Notes under the pieces: model-generated
What the model was told of the DNA's origin: nothing
Databases searched by the model: none
Seen by the model: only the letters and a program-made list of their open reading frames with translations
Translations under genes and position numbers: made by a program
Origin: Polyporus tsugae
Taxonomy: Eukaryota; Basidiomycota; Agaricomycetes; Polyporales; Polyporaceae
NCBI GenBank assembly: GCA_024305745.1
Contig: JAHRBS010000004.1
Coordinates: 1,798,001-1,862,000 of the forward strand
DNA: 64,000 nucleotides
Direction: 5' to 3'
Part shown: one piece after another, positions 23,073 to 34,268 of the stretch
How the letters are laid out: every line of letters starts with the position of its first letter
Numbering within the stretch: the first letter of the stretch is position 1

Positions 23073-25489
23073 ATGTGTGGCATACTTTTCTCTCTCCAGG
23101 CAATAGGAAGCGATGCGAGCAACCATTCGCAATCAAGCCAGCTCGACTGCCTTCTGCCCAGACTTCAAGTAGCAACCACTTCCCGAGGTGTGTATGCACG
23201 TTTTCCCGCATTTACGCATCCTATAGATTGTATTAAGCCTATCTGTAGGGCCGGATGCACAAGATACCATCCATTGCGAAGTGGAGCAACTGAGCTTGAC
23301 CTTCAGTGCCTCCGAACTTCGCTTGCGGGGCACCGCGTTTATAAACCAACCTCACACAGATGAAGCGGGTAATATCCTGTGCTGGAATGGTGAGGTATGT
23401 CTACGCAACCTTCCTTGGCCAGGTGTCTCTCACAGGACTGCATAGGTATTCGAGGGCTTAGACGTAAGTGAGCATGCAGGTGTCAAGGTTGGCAACCGAT
23501 CTAGACCATGATGTATATAGGTCGGTGCGGATGAAAACGATGGAGAGAGATTGTTCTCCTCCTTGACAAGAGCTCGCACCCCAGAAGATGTTAGCCGAAC
23601 ATTTGGTAGCATTGAGGGACCGTAAGTACAGAGACGACGCAACCATACTATAATTGATTGCTCATTATATATCCAGATATGCGTTTCTATTCTATGATGT
23701 AAGATGGTCCATGAAACGTTATTATACCCATATTTCTGACCATTCAGACAGAGAGCATCACACAGAGTTTACTTCGGGCGTGACCCTCTCGGACGACGGT
23801 CGCTGTTGATCCACTATCCTGACGAGTCGAATCCTTACTTCCTGCTAGCTTCTGTTTCTGCCGGCTCAGATGCGGGTTACGCCTTGGAAGAAATATCAAC
23901 AGGGCGCATATACTGTCTAGATATCCATAGGTTGGCTTCCTCGAACAACGTGTGTGGTGAACGTCCATTTTGTAAGGCATCACTGCCCTGACACCCCACC
24001 AGATACTGGAATTGCGCTCATGCGTTGCTCCTGTTTCTCGAACGATCTCCGCCGTCGATCTCCCTTTTGTACGTGCCCTGCCTCCGTCAGCTGTAGTATC
24101 TGGCATTGAAACCAGGGACGGTGTTTCTAGGCCCAACCGTCTACTGTGTACCCTACCATTCCGGACGATCCACCTAAAGTACAAACACTGGACGATATAC
24201 CTCCGCACCTCTCTACAGCGGTTGACGAGTTGATCGTACAACTAGATCGTAGCGTCATGCTGCGTGTCTGTAGTATTCCCCGAAGAGAGTAGGTCCACGG
24301 ACCAGTGCGTCAGCGTCTTTTCCACCGTCTTATGCTCTTTTCCGTTACAGCATCGCGCCAGGACAAGCCCGAGTCGCTGTCTTCTTCAGTGGTGGCATCG
24401 ACTCTACTATGATCGCATTTCTAGCTGATAGGTACCCGCATTTGCTCTTGAGACGAGTATGTACTACTCACATTCATATAGACATGTTGCTCCTGAGGAG
24501 CCGATCGATCTACTCAACGTCGCGTTTGAGAACCCTCGGAAGATCGCTGTAAAAGTTGAGGGTAATGTCTACGGACTTCCGAAGAGAGAGAAGAAGCAAA
24601 AGCTTCGTGACCCATTGGACTACTCGACGGTGAAAGTCATGTATGATGTCCCCGACAGACTTACAGGTGTACAGGAGGTGGAAGAGCTCCGGCGATTGTG
24701 TCCTAGGCGGACGTGGAACTTCTTGGAGATCAACGTTCCATACGAGGTAGCTGTCATCTTCTCTACCATTTCTGGTCCACTTACGTCGAGTCACAGGAAT
24801 CTCGAAACGCACGAGCAGCTGTAGAAGCTCTTATGTTCCCCTCCCGAACGGTCATGGATCTCGTACGCTGCATTCTCAGCCGTATGACTTTGTGAATTCT
24901 CACTGGACTCGCAGAGCCTGGCCATCGCTCTGTACTTCGCGGCACGTGGAGTTGGACAGATACGTCCCCATCCAGGAGCAGAACCCCAGCCGTACACGAG
25001 TCCTGCCAGAGTTCTCCTCAACGGGCTAGGTTCCGACGAACTGCTCGGTGGGTATGGCAGGCATCGTACAGCTTTCAAAGCTGGGGGCTGGCAAGCGGTC
25101 ATTGACGAGGTACACAGCCTATTCATGCCATCTTTCTCTATAATGCTCACGTTTTCTCTCAGCTGCAACTGGAAATTGAACGCATACCTACAAGGAACCT
25201 GGGAAGGGACGACCGTGTCATATCGTCCTGGGGCAAGGAGACAAGACACCCGTTCCTCTCACTGTCTGTCGTCAACTTCCTTGCGAAACTGCCAGTTCAC
25301 CTCAAGATGGATCCACGGCTGGAGCAGGGTGTCGGGGAGAAGCTTTTACTGCGTCTGGCAGCACGCAAGGTGGGACTCGTCGAGGCGAGTGGGAGAAAGA
25401 AGAGGGCGATGCAGTTTGGCAGTCATTCTGCGAGAATGGCTCCGGGCGAAAACGACAGGAAGGGAGACATCTGCTTAGATGATAGATAA
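23073..25489 (+). CDS. Asparagine synthetase domain-containing protein (ASNSD1-like)
   Basis: Thirteen exons: 23073-23187, 23249-23394, 23446-23463, 23521-23621, 23677-23698, 23752-23949, 24003-24068, 24131-24288, 24351-24431, 24482-24746, 24797-24862, 24915-25109 and 25163-25489 (585 residues). It starts MCGI, so after Met removal Cys2 is the N-terminal nucleophile of a class II glutamine amidotransferase. RGPDAQDT, LRGTAFINQP and WNGEVFEG follow, then VYFGRDPLGRRSL. The second half is an ATP-pyrophosphatase domain with the PP-loop FFSGGIDST (residues 288-293) and LLNGLGSDELLGGYGRH. This differs from true asparagine synthetase and matches the ASNSD1 group, whose reaction is unsettled. Exons 3 and 5 are only 18 and 22 bases; the frame closes only with both. 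Confidence 0.88.
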
Positions 25490-25724
25490 TCACACTTTTT
25501 TGACTGTCCATCTTTGCTTCACACTCGTACATCTACATACTGTAAAAGGAGAGCAGGGGGGGCGAAGACGAGCGCTTAAATAAGATCATAGACGCCAGAT
25601 CGGGAACTGGGCACGTGTATGAATTGCCGGATGGTGACGCGCTCCCTTGAAGTTGAACGCGCTCCTCCGAGTTCGCTGTTCTCAAGCTCGACTGCCTGTC
25701 TGACGAGGCGTACTATTGTTCACC

Positions 25725-27007
25725 ATGTCTCTCTCCCAGCTCGCCAACCGTATCATTGGTTCGCATATCATATTACACGCTCTTCCTCTTGCTAGTTTCT
25801 CATCTTTGGGTTTGCAGTGCCGGTCGCTATTGCGGCCGCTACCCTCCAGGCCAGTATTTATGACGTTCCAGGAGGGTATAGGGCAGTCATGTTCGACCGG
25901 TTTTCTGGTGTGAGGGAAAAGGTGCGCAGTGACAGTCTGGTATCACTGCACCGTTCGTTCTCATCCAAGATCATATACGAAGGCTTCTGCTGAAGGTACC
26001 CACTTCCTTGTCCCCTGGCTCCAAAAGGCTATCCTCTACGACTGCCGTATCAAACCGAGGGTAAGGCGGACCACATCCTGCAAGTTTTGAAACCTGACAT
26101 GGGCACTGCAGAACATCTCCACGACAACAGGTTCCAAGGACTTGCAAATGGTCTCCATTACCCTTCGTGTGCTCTCACGACCGGACATTGAGCACCTATC
26201 GAGGATTTACAAGAGTCTGGGCCTGGACTATGACGAGAGGGTGCTGCCATCAATTGGAAACGAGGTGTTGAAGAGCATCGTCGCCCAATTCGATGCTGCA
26301 GAGCTTATTACCCAGCGTGAAGTCGTACGTCTCCCTTGATTCTACGCTCGAGTTTCGCGGTTGAAAATATGTTGTAGGTGTCGTCCCGAATTCGCGAGGA
26401 CCTGCTTCAGCGCGCAGGCGAGTTCAACATTGTACTCGAGGATGTTTCCATTACACACCTCACGTTTGGCAAGGTCAGTCGTGCTTGTCCGCTGGCACTC
26501 TAGTTCAAAGCTCACCTCGATATCACGTACAGGAATTCACGCAGGTGCGCACGCCGCGGAGGAGACATATGTGCCGCCTATTTGCTAACGTCTTGTGCAG
26601 GCTGTTGAGGCGAAACAGATCGCCCAACAAGGTGCGTTCACAGTGTGTCTAGATTCGATACCCAACTCACCCATCCGTGTGTCACAGATGCTGAACGTGC
26701 AAAATTCATTGTGGAGAAGGTATGTTTGAGATGTTCCTGAAGTGCGAGCGCGTGGCTGATATCGCTTTAGGCGGAACAAGAGCGTCAGGCGGCCGTCATC
26801 CGTGCGGAGGGCGAGGCGGAGGCAGCTGCGACAATCTCGAAGGCATTGGAGAAGGCTGGCGACGGGTTCATTGCATTCAGGAAGATCGAGGCTAGCAAGG
26901 CAATTGTGCAGTCGCTGACGATGAATCCAAACGTGACGTACATTCCGAGCGGTGGAGGGAATGTGCTACTGAATGTGCCGACGCCGCCCCACTTCCCTCG
27001 GAAGTAG
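25725..27007 (+). CDS. PHB1: Prohibitin 1
   Basis: Nine exons: 25725-25758, 25818-25921, 25983-26060, 26112-26324, 26378-26473, 26533-26544, 26601-26631, 26688-26719 and 26771-27007 (278 residues, usual length). With prohibitin 2 it forms ring complexes in the inner mitochondrial membrane that stabilise new proteins and cristae. Visible: short N-terminal anchor ([17 protein letters not shown]), SPFH/PHB domain from [14 protein letters not shown] through the EGTHF and [18 protein letters not shown] blocks, then the C-terminal coiled coil ([30 protein letters not shown]). Exon 6 has 12 bases and codes EFTQ. Its inclusion is required for the conserved sequence between FGK and AVEAK. The start at 25725 is the only ATG that fits. 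Confidence 0.95.
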
Positions 27008-27450
27008 GAGTAGTAGTACTGTTGCTATTAGTTTTGTTTAATGCGATATCACCACTCGGTGGATTTGTCAAGCGGTGGTCGGCCGGTGGACTCGGTGCTG
27101 CAGGCTGATCATGATTACGGCGATGTCCGAGGGGGGGGGCAGAGGCGGGCGGCTGTGGACGTTGCATCTTTCCTTTCAACGGTGCACTGTCTCCTGACTT
27201 GTCAAGGCTCTCGTCTGTCCGTTTCCTCTCTCTTCCTCTCTCTCCGTTTCTCTCTCTCTCTCTCCTCTCTGCTCCTCTCTGTCTCTCTGTCTCATATCTC
27301 TGTCCTCTCTGTCTCTTACGGACCTGTCTCCTTCATCCGTCTCTCTCTGTCAATTTTCCCTGTGCATATCCCCCCCATTCATCCTGTACACGATCCCTGG
27401 CTCATCCAACGTCGTTCTAGGACTCCTGCTCCCGTTATCTCTCTGTAAAC
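27008..27450 (+). promoter_or_regulatory. Pyrimidine-tract leader of the RNA-binding-protein gene
   Basis: A stretch of almost pure C/T on the plus strand (about 27208-27350, with TCTCTC runs) and a G9 run at about 27131-27139 precede the ATG at 27451. Long CT tracts near the start site replace the TATA box in many strongly expressed fungal genes. Confidence 0.6.
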
Positions 27451-29026
27451 ATGAATGCAATGGGTCCTATGTCACCGGCGGAGGCTCCTGTGAGTATCAC
27501 CACCCATCGCGTAGCTGCCACCACTGATGTTCCGCTTTTCTCTCGATCGCTCTCTTCACCCACAACCTTGGACCCATCATTCGATGTCGTCATGCCATAA
27601 CTCTAAACAATCCCTTGCGATTCCCTCGTCGATCACGACCGCCAGAGACGGGCTCACCTCTACGTCGGAAACCTCAGCCCGCGGGTGACGGAGTATATGC
27701 TGACGGAGATCTTCGCTGTGGCCGGTCCCGTGCAGCACGTCAAGATCATCCCAGACCGTAACTACCAGCACGGTGGTCTCAACTATGGTTTCGTCGAGTA
27801 CATGGATATGCGCGCAGCCGAGACTGCGCTCCAAACCCTCAACGGGCGCAAGATCTTCGACACTGAGATCCGCGTCAACTGGGCGTACCAGGGCCAGCAG
27901 AACAAGGAAGATACGAGCAACCACTACCACGTCTTCGTCGGCGACCTTAGCCCCGAAGTCAACGACGACGTCCTCGCCAAGGCCTTCAGCGCATTTGGCA
28001 CCCTTTCGGATGCACGTGTCATGTGGGACATGAACTCGGGCAAGTCTCGTGGTTACGGTTTCCTTGCCTTCCGCGACAAGACCGACGCTGAGCAGGCCAT
28101 CGCCACCATGAACGGCGAGTGGCTTGGCTCGCGCGCGATCCGCGTCAACTGGGCCAACCAGAAGACGCAAGGCGCACCTGGTGGACCTGGTTCACCTGGT
28201 GGACCCCCGCCCCGTGGCATGGGTGGAGGGGCGCCCGCGCCGATGAACTTCCAGGGCGGACCGCTCTCGTACGAGTCCGTTGTGCAGCAGACTCCCGCGT
28301 ACAACAGCACGGTCTACGTCGGCAACCTCGTCCCATATGCTACCCAGGCCGATCTCATCCCCCTCTTCCAGTCAATTGGCTACCTCTCGGAGATTCGCAT
28401 GCAGGCCGACCGTGGGTTCGCATTTGTCAAGCTCGATACCCACGAGCATGCGGCAATGGCCATTGTCCAGCTCCAGGGTCAGATGGTCCACGGCCGCCCG
28501 ATCAAGTGTAGCTGGGGGAAGGACAGGGCGGATGGTGGTGCTACGCTCAGCACGGGCTCTATGAGCCCCACGCCTGCTGCGGCTGCTTACGCTAACGTGG
28601 TGAGTTCTCGTCTTCGGGCGGAAATCGAATTCTAATTTGACACTCCCTCTCAGCCCATGTACGGTATGCCCCAACCCAACTCGTATGGGCAATATGGTTT
28701 CGGCGCCTACGGTGGTTTCCCCAACCAAGGTGCTGCTGCTGGTACGCCCGGCGGTGCGGCTCCTGGAATGGCTAGCCCTGTTATGCCCACTGCTGTGATG
28801 GGTCTTGGGGCTGGTCAAGGACCTGCGGATGCTGCTGCTGCCGCCCAGGCTGCGCAAGGACAGTGGGCTGGTGCAGATCCTAGTTCTTATTACTCGAATT
28901 ATTGGGGAGGTGAGTCTACCCGCGCCAGGTTGGTTGGTTTCGTTCATCGCTTACGTCGCTTCGTCTACAGGTTATTATGGCCAGCAAGCTCCCGGAAGTG
29001 GGCCCGATGCTCAGGGCCAGGCTTAA
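27451..29026 (+). CDS. Three-RRM RNA-binding protein (Pub1/TIA-1 type)
   Basis: Exons 27451-27489, 27646-28599, 28654-28909 and 28971-29026 give 434 residues. Three RNA recognition motifs: RRM1 about residues 16-90 (LYVGNLSPRVT, YGFVEY), RRM2 about 107-185 (VFVGDLSPEVN, SRGYGFLAF) and RRM3 about 234-306 (VYVGNLVPYAT, RGFAFVKL, then IKCSWGKDR). RRM2 and RRM3 are joined by a Gly/Pro linker. The tail is rich in Gly, Ala, Gln, Tyr and Asn, a prion-like composition typical of TIA-1/Pub1 proteins that bind U-rich mRNA and enter stress granules. Nam8/Ngr1 share the layout, so the exact ortholog is not settled. The first exon (13 residues) rests on the ATG after the pyrimidine leader. Confidence 0.9.
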
Positions 29027-29712
29027 CAGATTATATCGACTCACTCGACACGACTGTAGCATCACCAATCTCTGTTTCGTTAAAGTGTGCTATTACGACT
29101 TCATGTGTGATCGTTGATTCTAATTTAACCGCATTTGTAGAGCGTCCTACCTCTTTATTACTCAAGCACAAACATCGACCGTCCCAAGCATTGTCCGGAG
29201 TCGGCTTATGACTGGTCCCCCTTCCCCGTGTAACGTTGGCGGTCGATCTTCGTCACTCTTATTCTGCCTTCTCCTCCCTTTTGCTACTGTGTCACGTAGG
29301 CTGATGTGTTCTTGTCCTATCTATGGTTCAATCATGAATGTGTTCCTCCCCCCTCATCAATTGCTACAGCATATCCGTCGTCTGGGTGCAAAATGGAGAA
29401 TGTACATTGGTCTTATCCATAGGGTATGTGTAATTGTTTTCATGTGTGCCAGTGGTCCGTATTTCCGCGATTATGCGCTACGATATGATGCAAATACCTT
29501 GGGGTTATAGCTTCGAACTGCGTTCCCGTGGTCATCATTTTGCAGCTCCATGAGTTTGCTAGGAGGAGTTGCGGGCACCCGGGCATGTCTCCAAAGGCAG
29601 GCATATTTCCGTCCACTGACATGACGAGTCTGGATGTCTATTGAAATACGACACATATAACATGAAGGAAAATACTGCATGGAGGCGTTGCCAACGCGTT
29701 TGGCCTCTCCCC
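29027..29712. other. Convergent 3' spacer
   Basis: Between the stops of the RNA-binding-protein gene (plus) and the beta-glucosidase gene (minus). T-rich, consistent with two 3' UTRs; no coding sequence supported. Confidence 0.5.
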
Positions 29713-32700
29713 TCAAGTTGTGATCGAACCTTTCAGCCTCATGTCCCTGCTGCTTGCACCGATGGAGATTCCAGTAACCCCACTTGGAATCTGCCAGCTC
29801 TGCGACACGACGTCCCATATGGAGAAGTCGAGCCGCGACAGCGACATCGATACCGTTGTAGACTGGCCGGGAGTAAGGAAGATGCTGTCAAAGCCCTTCA
29901 GGTTGAACGGCGCGCTCTGAGCGGAAGCAGGAGGCGAGGTGTACAGCTGTGGGATCTAGAACAAGAATAAGTCGAGAGAAAACGCCAATAGGATGTTCGT
30001 GGGCGAAGAGGCCTACCTCCGTTCCTGCAACCGTGCCGTTGTTGGTAACGGTAAACGTCACGGTGACGACGGGATCGTGAAGCCTAGAGCCAAGTTTCAT
30101 GAGCAGCATCTCGCACGATCGTCTGTATGGCACGTACCATGGGTCCAGAGCCGCTCCGGGTCCAATAGGTTGACGGCTCCCACCGTCGGTGGACCCGCTA
30201 ATCTTCAGGCCCGAGTAGTCGAACGTGGTATACGAGAGACCGAAACCAAATTCGAAGCGCGGTGCGATGTTCGCCTATGACCCCTTGGGTAAGGAATGAT
30301 GAAATGACACAGCGCTTTGTACAACGTACTTGGTCGAAGTGGCGGTAGTCGATGAAGATACCCTCATTGTACGAGATAGGGACAATTCCAGACCCGCTGT
30401 AAATCACTTGAGCAGCGTAATCAGTGACGGCCTTGCCAATGGTGAATGGGAGTCGTCCGCTACAGACTGCGTATCAGTTCAGGCGTGTACACTCCGAGGA
30501 CCTTCTTCCTAACCTTGGGTTATATGCGCCATAGAGGACGTCTACCAACGAGTTCCCAGCCTCTTGGCCAGGCAGACCACTCCATACCAAAGCGGTCACT
30601 AATTAGAGCCAGGACTAAGTGTCTCTCTTTGGACAACGACTACATAAAGTATAGACATACCATTAGGGTGGTCAATCCATTGTTCAACGAGGATTGGGCC
30701 AACGCTATTGACCACGACAATGGTGTTCTTGTTTACGCTCGCAACTTGTTTGACGAGCGCATCCTACGATACGAAGGCATAAATGTGTGCAAAAACAGAG
30801 ATCTCTGATGCTATACGTACCCCACTGTGCCAAGCGTTAAGATTATTGCGGTCACCTGCGTTGTTCTCGACCGTGAGGTAGCCCTCACTACAATGATGTC
30901 AGCTTGAGTTTTGGAACATTCCACCTCACGGAACCACTTACCCGCTGTCAGCTGTGATGAAGACAAGGGCCACATCTTTGCCTGAAGCCGCTTGCGCCGC
31001 TGCGTTCAGGTCAGTGTCGCTCAAAGAAGATGTGACAATTGTTCCGTCGGTCTTGGCGTGAGCAGTGATAGCATCGACAGGCTGAGATAGAGAATCAGGG
31101 AATGTTCATATGCATGGTCTGAGTCACTGACCGCAATGAGGTATGGGAAGTCATCGGTGCTGAAAAGGCGAATGTCACTCGTCTGACTCTTCACAATTGG
31201 AAAAATACGTACCCACTACCCCACCCCTGTGCAAGAACACCATCGTCTCCTGAACGATCGGAGTATCTGAAAGGGAACGTCAGCGCGCAATGACTCTCAA
31301 TGGTCGGACATACCCGTTTGGTCCCCTGGAGGAATTGCCTGCCCCGTTACCTATGACGGCGATGGTTTTGGGTACCAGTTTCGTATCCCGCCGTGTAAGC
31401 TTGCATTCCATCACCGAGCTTTCACGGCGGGGTACGAGACCAGTTTCGTCTGACACTAATGGGAGTGCACCGTTGGTGTTCTTCAGCAGTGCTGTAGACG
31501 CAGCACCAATGGTACGGATAAGGCTGCCAATAACCGTCAGCATCGATATGTGAAAGTGGAAAAATAGGCCTACGTCTTGTGGTCTGCTTGTACATCTATG
31601 TGTTGCCCTTCGCCTGTATTCCAAGAGTTGAAATTCACGTCGGGGAAGTTAGAATCCTGGCCCAAAAGGTACCTGGAGAAGTTGCAATATTAGATACTTG
31701 ACGACTAGCAGGGATGAGGAGATCGCGATTTACCAGGCGGCCAAGATACGGGTAGCTAGGTCCTGAGACACAATATCAGCGTTATACCAATTCTCGACAG
31801 TTACGATCGTACGTCTATACGATCTTCAGGCACTTGCCCACTCTGAACCGCGCTGACGAGGTTTTGGCCAAAGTACCTGAGGCCGTCGTCAGACCTTAGC
31901 TGGCAGCAACAAGAACGTTAGCAACTACTTACGTCTGTCCAGAGCCAAGAGTAGTGTCTCCGGGCATCGTCATCTGCGAACATGGTCAGTGTCTGAATTC
32001 GTGGCATCTCGCATGAAACTGCCACTGACATCGAGGCCAGCATTGACAGCAGGAGCACCGGAGTGAGTGGCCCACCAATCCGACGTCACATCTAGAGGGA
32101 ACTATAAGGGATTCTTCATGTTCACGAAAAGGTGAGAAACACTCACATCCCTGGAAACCAAACTCTCCCTTGAGGATGCCGTTCAAAGTCTTGTCATTCT
32201 CACACGAGAACGACCCGTTGACTATTGGCTCATTTAAGCTCGAAGCCTCCAGAAATGTTTGTAGCTACAACTTACTCTGATCTAGGACGGATAGCAGCTT
32301 TAGCAAGCGCGATCGTGATGGCATGCAAGGAGGACTCACTGTAGCTGCACATCACAGAAGCAACATTGGCCTGCACACTACGCAAGAACTGGTGGAGTGT
32401 CAAGGCGAGCCTAGTTGATATAAGAGAGCACCAACGTACCGGATAGCTGTAAAGCTCATGTTGCTACATACGCTTCATTGAGTAATTATTATTCTTAGGC
32501 GTGAGCCTTACCACTCACCGTTCTGTCGTCAACGTTTGATGAACTACTATCACGGAAATGCTCCTGTTCACTGCAAGGCGGTTAATTGACGATACGTCCT
32601 AGCTGAGAAAGCGAGGCAGCCTCACTTGTTAATGTAGTGCTTCGCACACGCTTGCACCCCCTCGCTCTGAATTCCAGTAATAGTCTCAAAAGCGAGCTCG

Positions 32701-33795
32701 CCAGACAGGAATGGATCACCCCCTCCTCTACGCCACGTGGGGTGAGTCTCCGCCATATTGTGAGGAGAATCATATCTCACCCTTCCCAGTTACGACCGGC
32801 CGCAGGGGCGCGCATCAAGTTCCTACACACGGAAACGTTAGATCTGACTCTAGTCCGTACGGCGGTGAGCGACCTACATCATAGGCCCGAGGGCGACGTG
32901 AGCCCCCTTGCCCTTGAACTCAGCACCCATCGCAGCTCCACGCTGCCGCATGAGAGTACGGTTGAATCTACTTCATGTCAAGAAAAAAGCACACGGAATC
33001 TGACAACGGACTCACGTAGCCGCAACATTGATCTCACTATGAACGAATGGGTCAGGTCCGAGAAGCAGCAGTTAGATAAAAGAGGCTCACGGTGGGAAAG
33101 TAGAAACCAAGTCCGCATATCGCACACCGACGGGACTGTCTATTATGTTTACTGTCGGCACTATGTCACGGTGACAGTGATTTTGGATAGCTTACCTTGG
33201 AGACAAAGGCCATTAAAACCTGGGACGGAAGCGATTGCAGGCGTGTTCCCGACGCAGGGACCCTGCTGCCACTGAACACCCGTACCGAGGTTTACCTTGT
33301 CCGTGAGCGAAAGCTTCGCGACCGCCGCTTTTGCCTATCCGAAGGTCAGCCTTTAGTGTGAGGCAACTTCCATGGCAGCCTCACCTTGGTGTATGCAGCG
33401 GCCCACTCGGGAGAGATATTCGCAACACTCGTCTGAGCAGGCGGGGTAGTAGAAACTGGTGAGGAAGGCGACGTGGAAGTCGTAGATGGAGCGGTCGAGG
33501 GCACGGACGATGTCGAGGATCCAAGAAGACATTGAGAATAATCTCAAAGAGATCCATATCAACGGTCAGGTTGAGGTTCTAAGCAGTAGCCGTGCATACA
33601 ATCATTGAGTTTTGTGCAGACTGCGCCGGAAACACATGTCGTTGGTCCAGTCCTATATGAGCTGCGTGAGAAAGGACAGAAGATGCCTCAACGATGAACA
33701 TACCATCCAATGCCACCGCATTGTTGGTAAAGTCCGGATTGGCCGAGCACGGAGCTCGCTAGTAACAACAGAGTCGCAGCGAGTCGGAAAGCCAT
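29713..33795 (-). CDS. Extracellular beta-glucosidase, CBM1-GH3
   Basis: Thirty exons, 836 residues: 33795-33704, 33652-33600, 33542-33385, 33334-33196, 33139-33091, 33036-33016, 32967-32878, 32822-32781, 32727-32626, 32570-32519, 32463-32440, 32388-32340, 32281-32276, 32221-32147, 32091-32030, 31973-31933, 31876-31813, 31762-31734, 31672-31574, 31523-31314, 31266-31213, 31159-31132, 31081-30942, 30887-30821, 30763-30661, 30598-30514, 30459-30330, 30274-30138, 30083-30017 and 29955-29713. It hydrolyses cellobiose to glucose outside the cell. Signal peptide 1-18; CBM1 about 22-53 with four Cys and QCGGIGWTGPTTC; Ser/Thr/Pro linker; GH3 N-domain with nucleophile Asp322 in VTSDWWATHSG; GH3 C-domain (IAVIGNGAG, VWSGLPGQEAGNSL); fibronectin-III-like end (FGFGLSYTTFDYSG). 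Residues near DETGLVPRR form an insert relative to what I expect of the family. Confidence 0.93.
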
Positions 33796-34268
33796 CGCGC
33801 CTTAAGACACTAGGGTAGCGACTAGCTATCTCACTTACCTACCACTTCGGGTATTTATACTCGGCACCAGCACCTTGCACCCCTACCTCTACGATGAAAC
33901 GAACGCTGGCCGGGGGATGATGTCGCTGCAGCATGGTGCAAACGGAGAAGGCGCGGATAATCGGCGGAGGAGCTTGACGACCGCAAGCGGTGACCCGAGC
34001 ACTCCTCCGATTGCAAGGACGCCGCGAGAAGCCGACCGTTCAATTGTCGGGTTTTGCAGGTTGCGCGATTGACGGCAGAACGCGACGCTGTAGTCCCCGC
34101 GGGGCATCGAGGTCACGAGTCACTTCGAGCACGATAAGATGTTTCGGCCTGGCAGTAGTGCCGGTCGGATGAGCCATACACACTCCGAGGGTTCCTGCAT
34201 AGATAGCAGCAGCGAGTTCCTCCTAGTAGTATTATGTAAGTAAGATAGTCCCATTAGACAATCATATA
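33796..34268. other. Upstream region of the beta-glucosidase gene
   Basis: 473 bases between the beta-glucosidase ATG and the stop of the ORP gene, both on minus. TATAAATA (minus) at 33852-33859 is the only clear promoter element. Confidence 0.55.
33852..33859 (-). promoter_or_regulatory. TATA box of the beta-glucosidase gene
   Basis: TATAAATA on the minus strand, 57 bases upstream of the ATG at 33795. It fits an inducible secreted enzyme. Confidence 0.65.

Noticed and set aside
23700..23860. tRNA-like GTCGAATCC at about 23827
   Set aside because: No matching acceptor stem or anticodon arm, and it lies inside a coding exon.
24103..24288. Premature stop in the ASNSD1-like gene
   Set aside because: Using the donor at 23950 and the 62-base intron 24069-24130 gives an open frame with family-like residues.
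31314..31523. A 41-base intron at the DETG insert of the beta-glucosidase
   Set aside because: Removing it breaks the frame before IAVIGNGAG, so I kept the exon whole.
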